A stretch of DNA of 64,000 nt from Mercurialis annua. Lineage: Eukaryota; Streptophyta; Magnoliopsida; Malpighiales; Euphorbiaceae. The notes beneath the pieces are model-generated. The model was not told the origin of the DNA. It did no database searches and saw only the letters and a program-made list of their open reading frames with translations. Positions 10,821 through 21,289 of the stretch are shown here, piece by piece. Made by a program: the position numbers and the translations under genes. The stretch covers positions 33,444,628-33,508,627 of the forward strand of contig NC_065576.1 of assembly GCF_937616625.2 (NCBI RefSeq), written 5' to 3'. Positions within the stretch are counted from its first letter, which is position 1, and each line of letters opens with the position of its first letter.

Positions 10821-13800
10821 TTCATATACTCTTCTTACTTCAATCCCATTTACATCTAGATTTTTTTTATCCATAGTAGGAATACCGTGTTCATCTTACG
10901 ACACTGGTTAGCGCAAGGAATCGTTATCCCACTTTCTGTACTTCTTGCACTTTGACGTCGATTATTATTGACAATCTATCTTTGATCTCTTCTCTTTATT
11001 CCTCAACACAATCCATGTGTTTAACATTCGTTACTATAGACTCTTATAGTCGTAATTGAACTTTCAGTTCCTTACTGATGTTCAATGATAGCTCATTTTA
11101 ATGATATTTTATAATTAAGGGTGATAATCTTCGTCACTAGGCTTCCTCGTTTAGACAATCTGTTAATCTTCTCTATTTGGTCGTTGTCACGACTCGATCT
11201 TGTTCTCCAACACCGTCTAATCTTATCATCGTTTCTTGTTGAGTGATGTGGACACTCAAACAACTCATGCTTCACTACTTACGTAGTCTCTCTTGTATGG
11301 CTGTTGCCGGCGTCTGATTGTTATTTATAATAGTGCTAGAAATTCATCCCACTATCTGTTATCTACTCTTATCTCGTTACTTCACTTCTCGTATGAAGAT
11401 TCTTTCGCTATCATCATTAATCATGGTTATCTATTAGGTGAATCCTCAAGACGTATCCTTATGAGGTCTTCACTTTTCTTGTAAACTTACTTAATCCTCT
11501 TCTTGCATCTTGATGTTTCATATACCTCTCTATTCGTTTACATACCCTTTGATCTATTTCTTTTAAACATGACGTAATATTCTTTCAAATTTCTTGTCTC
11601 TTCTTATCTCACATCGATTTGTTTCATAAGTCTGGTTTTCAGCCAGACAGGATCGTTATATTGGTCGCTGAATCTTTATTTTAATAAGGCAGCATGTGAC
11701 CAATGTTCTGGTAAGCTTTCTTTGCTTGTAATCCTTAAATGAGGATCTTAATCCTCTTTCAATTATATACTTACATCAGAATATTCTTTGATGATGTCGT
11801 TACATGCTTCATGTTTAATCTTTTTATTCATCATCCTTTCTCATTCCATTTACACTTTTCCTTTCTCTGTCGTCTTCTTGACATTCTTCATCTTTTAATC
11901 TTCAAAAATGCTTTTAGCATTTAGCGTCATAATTCAACTCTTTCTTATCTATATCTTCCTTCCAATTCTCAATCTTAGTTTGGCTCTTAATTTCCAAATC
12001 ATTTCTCTTTACCATCATGTAGCGTTAAGCTTACTTCTCATTACTATTCACGATCTTGCTATTCCACTTGTTATTTCTACTTTTGTCCATACCGTAGATG
12101 TATTTCTTTGTAATTTTCCTTTGACTTCTTGTCATTAGTCAACCAATAGGATTAATAGTCTAAATGCTATGATCATATGGTATTCTTCTTGCGTTCTTTA
12201 TTCACGCTCTTATCGTGTTTCTTGATCATCTTCTATTGCATTCTTTGCTTTCCTCTTCATCGTATCTTATATATCGCTTATTATTTGCTTTAATATCCAC
12301 AACATCGATCATTAATAGAGAGTCGTGGCCTTTTTTGTCTACATTTCCCAATGTAGTACGTTTTCAATTGTATACTTATCGTCTTATCGTATTTGTACTG
12401 TCATCATGGCTATCTGTAAAGCCAATCATATGCTGATATCACTTCTATCGTATCTCGTATTTCTGATATTTCTTGTTTCAGCACTCTAACGTCGATTACC
12501 AATTAGATAATAGGTCACAGTCTATTTGTCTGAATTATCGACGTAGTGCATTCTCGATTACTTACATCTTGTACTATTGTATCTTTACTGACATTTCAAC
12601 TGTCAGTAGATCCGATCCTATGTCTCTGTCATCTTTATCGGTTCTTAATTCTATGTATTCACGACTACATATAATTTGATCCCTTTCATTCTCTTGTCAT
12701 CTTTCTATGTGACTTTCTCGTTTTCTTTTCCTCAATCACTCTTATCGAGTCCTTTGCGTCATACGCAGGTTATCCGTACTTTCTTAACACTGATTACTTT
12801 GACTGATCTCTTATTATCCATAATCTACCTTTAAATCTTTATACCTTATCATATTTGTTATATACTTTTGGCACTTCCTCGACCATACACAAAAAGTCAC
12901 TGGAATACAGTCCCATTGATAGCATTCCTCGTGCAAAGGAGCGTATTTGCCTCCTGACCTGATTCAGAGCCACTTGTGCCTGACTGTTGACTATCTAAGC
13001 ATCTTTCCTCCAATTGCGATATTTCCGTACACTAGACCAGAAATGCTCACTCCGTTATTCCTCGACATCAGACTCGTCCGATAACTTTTCTTCCCTGAAG
13101 TCCTCTTCCTGAGGATCTTCTTCTGGGAATATATCAAACAACTTTGATCGTGTCTAACACATCTTAATCCTTTAAGGATCATAATCAATCTTCTATATCG
13201 ATCATATTATACACTTTACTCTTTATTTGATCTAACTTGAAGTGTAAGGTTTAGCACTTCACAAGCATCCATTACATTTGTACTTTTCACAGCCTACTAT
13301 TCTGTTTCATAATCGAAACCTTGAGGTGGAAGTTTTAACTCTTAATCCACCAATTGATGTTCTTGTTGTTTATCTCTCAATCTTTCTTATCATGTACTTC
13401 AATTATTCATTTTCATTATATCTTCTGATCTAAGTACCTTGGTCTTTCCCGATTATCCTTAACCGGAACTAATGGTAGAAAGAATTTCCCAAGTCGGGTC
13501 ACAAACTTAGTTCATGTTATTTGGTCTATCATTGCTCTAATTGCTTGTTGAAACTGATCCTGGGTTGAATCTTTCATCGATACCCTAGTTCGACAATAAT
13601 GTTTGTCCTTCATCCGCTCGATGTGTACGAGCATCTTACTTTACTTCTCCTAGAGGATCTATACCGCTTAATCCATTAAACTCTTTTAGTCTTAATTTAT
13701 GTATACCACTATCAAACCTCTATAGGTGTTCCTTTCCTCACGTTAATATTGTTTTTGTATCCATCGTCCTATTATTGGGAGACAATTTCTTATATCAGTT

Positions 13801-15373
13801 GCTTTTACGGCTAACTGATTCATAACGATGTTGGATCACTGCAACACTTCCGATGCTTGTATATTCCCACTTTATCTTGCTAGGTTCCCATTGACCTCCA
13901 TCTCATTTCTGGCCTTTACTGGCCAATTGGACCAGGTTGCATTCGCTTTGATTACGTCGATCTTCTTCTCGCGCCTCATATACTTGTTGTGCAACAACAC
14001 ACGTTTGCGCAGTCCTTTGCTCATTGTATAACGATTATATAAAGGAATACTGATAAATTCCTTAAAATATAACACTTACTAATCATCACGACTAATCGAT
14101 CTCCACGTACGATGGACTTTTAGGAACGTTTTCTTTCCTTAAGGCTTTCTAGGATTACGTCTCTTATTGCAAGTCTTCTGAGTGCTCTGACTCATTGTAG
14201 ACATAGCAAATTATCAAAACATATACTCGCGTTGTATATGTTATACGCATATTACTATCGTAGCTATACGCATCTATGTTGACCGGATTCAAGAAAATCA
14301 ATGTCCCTTAGATTTCCTTGATTACATATTGTAACTTAAGTCTTGTGAGCATTCCGCTCAAATGGACTTAATCAAGCATTAAGAATATCAAAACATAGTA
14401 TACACGTTCTATACGTTGTCAATCGGATATGCTTTACTATCCGAACATATCTACTATTCTAGTCGTATACTAATCTGTTTAATCAAGGCTAAGTTCATAT
14501 CCTAGAAGTATAACTTCTATATTCTCGCAATTATACGTATTCGATCTTCTCGTGGCCTGGATCGCAGCTTGCTCGCGAGCACTTCACTTCCATCACAGAG
14601 TTTTGGTCTAGGTAAACTTACATAAAAAAAAACTTCTTGAAAACTCTTTCAAACAAAACGTCTCATTTGAAAATTTCATTTAAATCTTAGCAAAATTGTG
14701 CACTAGGGTGATGACGTCTCTCATCCCCAAAGAGTTGCTACATCTCACCTCCTCGTCAGAGCATAATGTATATGATGAATGTCCTATTAATGCATGTATT
14801 GATGTATGTAGTGATGCAATTCTATCAATGTCGTGGCAATCATGTATTTCTGAATGGGTCTAGGCACAATTATGCTTTTACAATTGTTAAACAATTAACT
14901 TTAACAAGTTATAAACTTTAAGTTTTGTAAGTTCTCTAGACCTTTAAACTCTGTATCTGGGAAGTTCTTCCACTTCTGCAACTTTGCATTCCTTCATCAC
15001 AATCTTTCTGAAATTTCGATCGATCAAATTCAATAGCATCTCTCGCATTATCTGATGCTAAACGCACATATATATATAACATCAAATCACAATCATATCA
15101 ATTCTATTCATAGGAGGCAATACATCTCCTAGATGCTTCATCTCTAAAAGCATATCATGTATGCCTGTTTCATCGAAACATCATATACATATATACCTCG
15201 TATATACGTGTCACAAGAAACAAAATAAGCATTTCACAAATCATTTTATCGTGCTTATCACAAAACACATCATACTAACGACTTGGATCAGACAAACCTC
15301 AACTCTATAGCTGCAGTAGTTCCTAGGTTACTTAACCGACAAACACATCTTAGCAGAGGTAACTGGACCAACT
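10821..15373 (-). other. Z internal region, no coding capacity
   Basis: About 4.6 kb, strongly purine-rich on the sense (minus) strand, with stops in all sense frames. It aligns in blocks with the O internal region (40473-43024) and more distantly with X and Y. Around 13870-14075 a short decayed stretch corresponds to the better preserved one in O at 56875-57030. The conserved leader block is at 14690-14735. Apparent hydrophobic ORFs on the plus strand are antisense artefacts. Confidence 0.75.
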
Positions 15374-15385
15374 GCTCTGATACCA
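15374..15385 (-). other. Primer binding site, element Z
   Basis: Minus-strand TGGTATCAGAGC, 4 nt from the LTR end at 15390, complementary to initiator-Met tRNA. Confidence 0.9.
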
Positions 15386-16837
15386 CAATTGTCACGATCC
15401 AAATTATTGAGCCGAGACCGGCACTAGGGAATGAGAGTGGTAGCTCCGAAACCCATAGCAAGCCTAAAATCACTAATAATTTTTCGCATTTAAAAGTACA
15501 ATGTTGTATATAAAACATTTTCAGAAAACTCCTTTAAATAATATAATTATAGATATTAAAATATCATATTAGAGTTTACATTCAAAACTAACTATTTGAA
15601 ATCAATTTACTAATCTTATACTGACACCTACTGACTACTGCAGCTTTAGAAACTCATACTTGTGCAAGTCCGACGACTTCTGGCACAAAAGAGATGGTTT
15701 GTCTGATTCGACTCTGTCTACCTGCAAACATCAGAGTGAGGGGTCAATATTTGGGAAAATACTGAGTGAGTTTGCAAGTTACTAATGGTATTATCAAAAT
15801 ATAGCATCATATGCTTAATACGTTTATAAGTTCACGATATAAGAAAATAACAAACTTTTTTTTTTAATGTGTGAGTCCAACTCACTAGATACGGGGACTT
15901 CCAGACTACACCGTAGCCGAGTGCTCTCTCGTATCGAATCTTAAAGTGTGAGTCCAACTCACTGGTGGGTCCAACCCACTGGTGGGCCCAGCCCACTAGA
16001 TACGGGGTTTAGGTTACACTGTAACCAAGTTCACCCTCGTATCGTAATCGTATTATATCATGCGTCAATATATTAAATCTTAATCTCAAAGTCAGACACT
16101 CTAGACTGATTCACTAATGATCACACAGCCAATTGACACCCAATAGGTAGTTGGTCTCTTCGAACCGCACATTAGACACTCATCTTCAAAACAACGAATA
16201 CAATAGCATCTATATAATCAAATTCACCGAACATAACATCTTATACGAGCAAATCATATAAATGCGATGTATTTATCATAATATTCATAATATATGAAAA
16301 TAACTTTAATAATAATAATACGCGAAAGTAAATTGCCACTCACAGTGACCGCTATCCAAAACTGCATTATCGTCACTTGATCACGCAGGCTCCGTGCATT
16401 GTTTGATCTCGTAGCTACCCCAGCTCATCAGTCTGATAGCTCGTCGATACGTCAATTACTTAGTCGAGTTACTTGTACGTTTAATTCATAAACGTAGGCT
16501 TAATGTTAAAACCCTAAGTTATAAACTTAGGTTAATATAATCGTAGTTCAAATACGACTCTTAACTTTGATCGTATTTTAGTACTTAGTCGAGATATTCG
16601 TTATATCTCTTATTCATCGATTCTTAAACTTAAGTTCCTTATATCTCGAAACCCTAATCAAACACATTATGTTCGATATCCAAATTGCTCGTTTTTTTGG
16701 GAGTCCGTAATTCACTTTTAATGTCCGATGTACTTGAAATCGGAAATCTAGGTCGAAACGGGGTAAAACATCCAAACAGGCGCGGTAGCTGGCTGTGCGA
16801 GCGCTCGATGGGTCCCGTGCATGTGCATGGCCCAGTG

Positions 16838-16987
16838 TGCGTTTGCACACCAGCAGGTGTGCGTTTGCACACCAGCAGGTGTGCGTCCGCACACACCGGT
16901 ATGCGTTCGCACACCATGTGTGCGATCGCACACTGCGGTGTGCGTTCGCACACCGCACACAGCCCCCGGAAAAATTCATTTTCCGGG
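16838..16987 (-). repeat. Palindrome array and stem-loop in LTR B
   Basis: Cores begin at 16838, 16860, 16882, 16902, 16921 and 16941 (spacing 22, 22, 20, 19, 20). Centres vary (GTTT, GTCC, GTTC, GATC) while the arms GTGTGC/GCACAC stay, except one leading A. The companion stem-loop is at 16965-16987: CCCGGAAAA, ATTCA, TTTTCCGGG, a perfect 9-bp stem. Confidence 0.9.
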
Positions 16988-17150
16988 AACTTCACTGCTC
17001 GCCGACACTCCCGACATGCTCCCACTCCATTTAAACACATATTCCAATTCAATTCCCACCAAAAACGACTATAGAAACGCGATTACGATTCGTTTAATTC
17101 GTTAAAACAAAATAACTATTATTTACTAATTCTCGCAACAAATACGTCAA

Positions 17151-17156
17151 CCTTAC
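17151..17156 (-). promoter_or_regulatory. Conserved splice-donor-like site in LTR leader
   Basis: The minus strand reads CAAG|GTAAGG about 185 nt downstream of the TATA box. Equivalent sites are W 9111-9116, LTR A 9972-9977, E 50082-50087 (GTAAGA), G 55807-55812 (GAG|GTAAAT), H 60189-60194 and J about 61134. No matching acceptor has been assigned. Confidence 0.4.
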
Positions 17157-17335
17157 CTTGATTTGAAGCTTAACGATGATAGAGAATCGAATTCTGAACG
17201 AATCGATATAAAGAACGCTCGATTTGGACGAGAAACGGCGAAACAGCGGCGGATCGACGACGATCGTCGTATTTCCTTTGTCTGTTTCATTTCTCTCATT
17301 CTTCTTCTCTGGATCAATCCAGATCCTTCAAGTGA

Positions 17336-17347
17336 TTTATATATATT
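17336..17347 (-). promoter_or_regulatory. TATA box of LTR B
   Basis: The minus strand reads AATATATATAAAT, about 640 bp from the LTR start. Similar TATA motifs lie at the same place in the other LTRs (near 10160, 50262, 55982, 60375 and 60965). Transcription would start about 30 nt further, so the palindrome array is transcribed. Confidence 0.55.
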
Positions 17348-17944
17348 TGGCTAATTATCCATTTTGGTCCTTTAACTCTTTAACTTAAACCGTTTCTCTT
17401 TTATACTTTCCAATTTAACCAAACGATTAAATAATTCTTTTAACTCGATTACTAACGTATTATTTTTTTTGATAATTACTTACGTATTATTTATATTCAT
17501 ATAAATAATACTAACTCAATACTATTATTTTCCGTCAAAATCTTTTAATTGCTATTCCGGATATTTAATTGGCTAATTTACGTTTTGGCCCTGAACTTTT
17601 CAAAAGTTGCAATTTAGCCCAAAACGTATCCGCGTCCAAATTTTAAAAGGTCTCCGATTGACCCGAAACTTTTACCACATATACTATAAAGCATTTCGCG
17701 GACCTTGGCGAAATAATTTTCACTGCGGGATTTATATGGCTAAATTACCATTTTAATCCCTGTACTTTATTTTGCGGCTTTCTTGACATTTTTCTTTTCT
17801 AATTCCAATTCCAACTTTAGAACTGAAATATAATGTTAAATCTCTCGCAATAATCCTTTCGAATCCGTCCTGTTAAAATTTAATATTTATCTTAATTTCT
17901 CGAAAATCTTTCCGATATCGCCACTCTGGCGACTTAACACTGGA

Positions 17945-17950
17945 CACGTG
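17945..17950 (-). promoter_or_regulatory. G-box at the LTR edge
   Basis: CACGTG within TGGACCACGTGTCCA, about 40 bp from the LTR start. It is kept in LTR A, D, G and K, mutated in W (CACGTA), C (CACATG) and E (CATGTG), and deleted in H. G-boxes bind bZIP/bHLH factors in plants; activity here is inferred. Confidence 0.5.
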
Positions 17951-18029
17951 GTCCAGTTAAATACTTAAATATTTTGGGGTATTACACCTTTGAAACAATC
18001 AAATTAAAACAATCCAAAACCTCCTCCAT

Positions 18030-18165
18030 ATGTGTGGCTCGATCGAGCCCTTGGTTTTAGGCGAGGGGCACGATCGAGCCCATCTTCTGAAAAAATCACT
18101 GCCTTATTTTTCAATAGAGGCTCGATCGAGCCCTTTACTTATGAACTAGGGCGAGCCCTTAGGTT
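18030..18165 (-). repeat. GGCTCGATCGAGCC palindromes downstream of Athila pol
   Basis: Two full copies of the palindrome (near 18036 and 18119) and two partial copies (CACGATCGAGCCC near 18068; GGGCGAGCCC near 18150) lie between pol and the missing 3' LTR. Arms are GGCTC/GAGCC around a GATC centre. The design is like the LTR arrays of the other family, with different sequence. Confidence 0.7.
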
Positions 18166-18381
18166 TAGAGGCAATAAGGAATTTTTCTATTTGCTTGATT
18201 CCTACACACTAAAAACGAAACATACCGGCATTAACTTAAACATAAAAAGTGAAAATAAAAACACAAAAACAAGAAATCAAAAGCTAAAAACGTAAAATTA
18301 GAGATAAGAAATTAAACCTCTCGAGATTGCCTCTCGAGTGCGTTTGTTTAAAGTCGAGAGCTCGACTATCACACGGTGAAC

Positions 18382-19518
18382 TCAAGTAGGAGTAGTGAAA
18401 GAGTCCTCGTATTCCACTCGGTTAGTCAAGGGCCCAAGATAAGGCTTACGACGATGCCCATTGACCTTGAAGGTTTCACCCTTAGCATTCTCCAATTCCA
18501 CCGCACTGTGATTCGCCACATTCCGGATTTTGAATGGGTCACTCCATCGAGACTTCAACTTGCCCGGAAATAACCTCAATCGTGCGTTATAGAGAAGTAC
18601 AAAAGACCCGACTTCTAGAACTTTACGGGTGATGTGAGCATCATGCCATCGTTTTGTCTTCTCCTTGTAAAGATTTGCATTCTCATACGCCATGAGCCGG
18701 AACTCATCCAATTCATGGGACTCATTTACCGTCTTCTCCAAGATTCTCTTCAACTCATGGTTCAAAACCTCGACTTGCCCACTAGTTTGGGGATGATAAT
18801 GAGTAGCGACCCGATGGTACACATTGTACTTCCTCATTAGAGCCTCGAATTGCCGGTTGAAAAAATACGAGCCACCGTCACTAATAATCACTCTTGGAGT
18901 CCCAAACCGATTCACTAACCTCTTAAGAAAACATAATATCGCTTTAGCATCGTTAGTAGGCAAAGGCCCCGCTTCCACCCATTTCGAGACATAATCCACG
19001 CATACCAAAATGTATTGGTTTTTAAACAAAACCGGAAAGGGTCCCATGAATTCGACACCCCATACATCGAATATCTCCACTTCTTGAATTGTGGTCAATG
19101 GCATCTCATCACGCTTTGAAATGTTGCCCACCCTTTGGCAACGGTCACAATTGTCAACAAATTCTTTGGTGTCTCGAAATAGAGTCGGCCAAAAGAACCC
19201 GCTCTCAAGGACTCTAGCAGCGGTACTTGCCGACCCATAATGCCCGGTCTCGTGACAAGAGCTTAAGATAAGCATCATGTCTCCCAAGGCCACACACCTT
19301 CGTAGTACCCCATCCCCACAAATCTTAAACAAGAAGGTTTCATCCCATAAATACCTCTTAACGTCGGATAGGAACTTCTTTCGTTGATGAGATGTGAAGT
19401 CCGGAGGCATAACTTCCGACGAAAGATAATTGGCAAAATCGGCATACCATGGTGTTTCCACTTTCTGAATTATCATAAGTGTTTCATCCGGAAACCACTC
19501 ATTAATCTTCACACCCAT
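18382..19518 (-). pseudogene. Athila integrase, internally deleted
   Basis: ORF of 378 codons. The His-His-Cys-Cys zinc domain (residues about 90-135, with FVDNCDRCQRVG) is followed by the catalytic core. The first catalytic Asp is replaced by Glu (WGVEFMGPFP), the second Asp is kept (IISDGG), and the Glu is kept (TSGQVE). After ILEKTVN the usual stretch of about 60 residues is missing and the text jumps to ELDEFRLMAYENA, so the core end is deleted in frame. The C-terminal domain follows and ends at a stop at 18382. The protein should be inactive. The upstream junction with RNase H is frameshifted at about 19510-19550. Confidence 0.85.
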
Positions 19519-19817
19519 AGGAATCGGCTCCGGATTCTAAAATCTCGATAAGTTACCACATTCTCCGTGCCCTTTTTATCCCGGATTTCTATGTCAAAAT
19601 CTTGCATCAAGAGAATCCATCGGATGAGTCTTCGCTTGGCATCTTGCTTGGTGAAAAGGTACCGCAAGGCGTCATGGTCGGTGTATATGATGCACTTTGA
19701 TCCGAGAAAGTATTGCCTAAATTTATCTAAGGCAAAGGCTACCGCTAACATCTCCTTCTCGGTAGTGGTATAATTGAGTTGCGCTCCCGCCATAGTCCGA
19801 CTCGCATAATAAATCAC
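19509..19817 (-). pseudogene. Athila RNase H fragment
   Basis: ORF with [20 protein letters not shown] and [11 protein letters not shown], the RNase H core of Ty3/gypsy pol. It is separated from RT by a frameshift near 19855-19900 (the LELMCDAS stretch is readable in another frame) and from integrase by a second one. Non-functional. Confidence 0.85.
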
Positions 19818-19855
19818 GTGCGCCCGTTTTTCCTTTCTTTACCCCAACACACACC

Positions 19856-20312
19856 CTAACGCTTGATCACTAGCGTCACACATAAGCTCAAGGGGAAGCT
19901 CCAATCCAGAGTTGAAATAATAGGGGCGGTAACAAGCGCCTCCTTTGGCTTTTCAAAAGCACTATGGCACTCCTTTGTAAACGCAAACGGTGCATCCTTC
20001 ACAAGCAAACTTGTCAAAGCCATTGCAATGGATGAAAAATCCTTGATAAACCGGCAATAAAAACCTCCATGGCCCAAGAATGTCCGAACTCCTTTAACCG
20101 TGACCGAAGCAACTAACTTCTTAATAACCTCCGTCTTCGCTCTATCAACCTCAATGCCCGCTTCCAAGATCTTATGCCCAAGCACAACCCCCTCTTCTAC
20201 CATAAAATGGTATTTCTCCCAATTAAGCACCAAATTGGTCTCCTCACATCGTGCCAACACACGCCCATGGTTTGCCAAACAACCATCAAATGAATCACCA
20301 AAAACAGCATAA
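19856..20312 (-). pseudogene. Athila reverse transcriptase, C-terminal part
   Basis: Readable from GDSFDGCLANHGRVL at the right edge through CEETNLVLNWEKYHF and VRTFLGHGGFYCRFIKDF. The catalytic motif (FMDD in this lineage) should lie exactly at the right break near 20312 and is absent. The fragment ends in a frameshift before RNase H. Confidence 0.82.
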
Positions 20313-20420
20313 AAATTGGAACTTAGATGTTAGGTTTCTGATCTCCTTCCAATTTTTTCATAAACTTGTTGACATGTATAAGTAGAATGGTCATTTGTTA
20401 AACTATCTAATATATGATTT

Positions 20421-20723
20421 ATGGCTGCTAAGGAGTGTGAGTTGGTGGCCGAGCAAGAAGATCTCAAGTTTGCTACTGCACACGTGAAGTCCGCTTTGAT
20501 TGAACAAGGCCTTCAGCGAAAAGATAATGTCGCTTTGCGGGCCGAGCTAGGTTGGGTTAAGGCTGATTGTGCTGCTATTGAGGAGAGCTTAGAGGATTTT
20601 TGCTTCCTCATCTCCCGTATGTTGAGGCTGCATCGTAAGGAGATTCGTGATTATTACTTAGCTCTTTATCCTGGTGGGGATACTTCTTTCTTGGCAGTTG
20701 ATGCTCGCGCGTTGAAGGAGTAA
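20421..20723 (+). CDS. Antisense ORF beside Tat/Retand pol
   Basis: 100-codon plus-strand ORF with heptad-like Leu/Ala/Glu content (residues about 10-60, probable coiled coil) and a C-terminal stretch with RDYYLALYPGGDTSFL. It lies on the strand opposite the Retand-like pol, between pol and where its 3' LTR would be. That is the place where Tat-lineage elements carry an extra antisense ORF of unknown function. The identity is inferred from position and character. It may be a 3' fragment, as the frame is closed upstream and no LTR is visible. A poor alternative is an unrelated host coiled-coil exon. Confidence 0.4.
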   Translation: MAAKECELVAEQEDLKFATAHVKSALIEQGLQRKDNVALRAELGWVKADCAAIEESLEDFCFLISRMLRLHRKEIRDYYLALYPGGDTSFLAVDARALKE

Positions 20724-21289
20724 GCTGAACGTTTGTTGGCGGAGCATAAGTAGAGCCAAGCTACGCCACCTCCTACTAGTATGCCTGCATATGCTCCTTC
20801 TGTTCTTCCTGTTCCCGTTAGTCATCTGAGCCTTCCTCCATTGTCTTTGTGCTTTCCTTCTCCGTTTTTTTCTCAGCTTTTGGCTATGCCAGACTCAAGC
20901 AATGCCTTTTCTTTCGGATGGTTTTAATTTTTTAGATACCCAAAATGGGGAATAGCCTTGTAATTTATTTATTTTGTAGGCTTTAGTGACCGTTGTTTTG
21001 CTTGTCTTAATGGATTTCGCACTTCTTTTATCTCTTTAGTTTGTTTCCTTTGTTTTACTTGCTTCTCGTCATCATTTTTGTATCTCGTTTGTGTTTTCTT
21101 GGGGGAATGTTTCCCATGATTTTTTGGTCGTTGCCTTATTATTTTCTTTTAAAGAATGTTCCTCCAATGTTTTGGCCATTGCTTTTTGAGAAATGTCTCT
21201 CAAATATTTTGGCCGTTGTCTTTTAAGAAATGCTTCTTAAATGTCATGGCCATTACCTTTTAGAAGTTGTTTCCCATATGTTTTGTTTG
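20724..21289. other. Spacer between antisense ORF and Retand-like pol
   Basis: No coding sequence. The first 200 bp are Pro/Ser-codon-like in plus orientation and may be a decayed continuation of the antisense ORF (stops at 20721-20723 and near 20751). The remainder is T-rich with a 45-60 bp motif containing TTTTGGCCATTGC-like text repeated three to four times (21100-21260). Confidence 0.5.

Larger units (their letters stand above)
5598..17986 (-). mobile_element. Z: non-coding LTR elements in tandem sharing an LTR
   Basis: Read on the minus strand: 5' LTR B (15390-17986), PBS, non-coding internal region (10781-15389) with a G-rich PPT, shared LTR A (6740-10780), then a second PBS and about 1.1 kb of internal sequence (5598-6739) nearly identical to 14246-15389. 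LTR A therefore serves as 3' LTR of one unit and 5' LTR of the next, the usual product of unequal recombination between LTRs. No gag or pol is present (LARD-like). The second unit is cut at 5598. No TSD can be assigned because the far end is lost. Confidence 0.8.
15390..17986 (-). repeat. LTR B: intact 5' LTR of Z (2597 bp)
   Basis: Runs from TGTCACGATCC (plus-strand view of the LTR 3' end) to GGGGTATTACA (LTR start). In transcription order it contains a G-box (17945-17950), a TATA box (17336-17347), a GTAAGG donor-like site (17151-17156), the stem-loop and palindrome array (16838-16987) and the hairpin trio (about 15950-16000). The right flank (17987) is Athila sequence without a PPT, so this is the outer 5' end of Z. 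Confidence 0.88.
17987..20312 (-). mobile_element. Truncated Athila-type Ty3/gypsy element
   Basis: Holds the 3' half of pol: RT C-terminal part, RNase H, integrase, and about 380 bp after pol. No LTR is seen. It ends at 20312 inside the RT active-site region and is cut at 17987 by LTR B. Athila assignment rests on the RT/integrase wording, notably the YENA..YKEKTK stretch. Confidence 0.8.

Noticed and set aside
11908..12138. Hydrophobic 76-codon plus-strand ORF with an equal-length counterpart at 41599-41829
   Set aside because: Antisense to the purine-rich internal regions of Z and O. Hydrophobic residues follow from T-rich DNA, and the Y and X counterparts are not open. A dN/dS test on more copies could overturn this.
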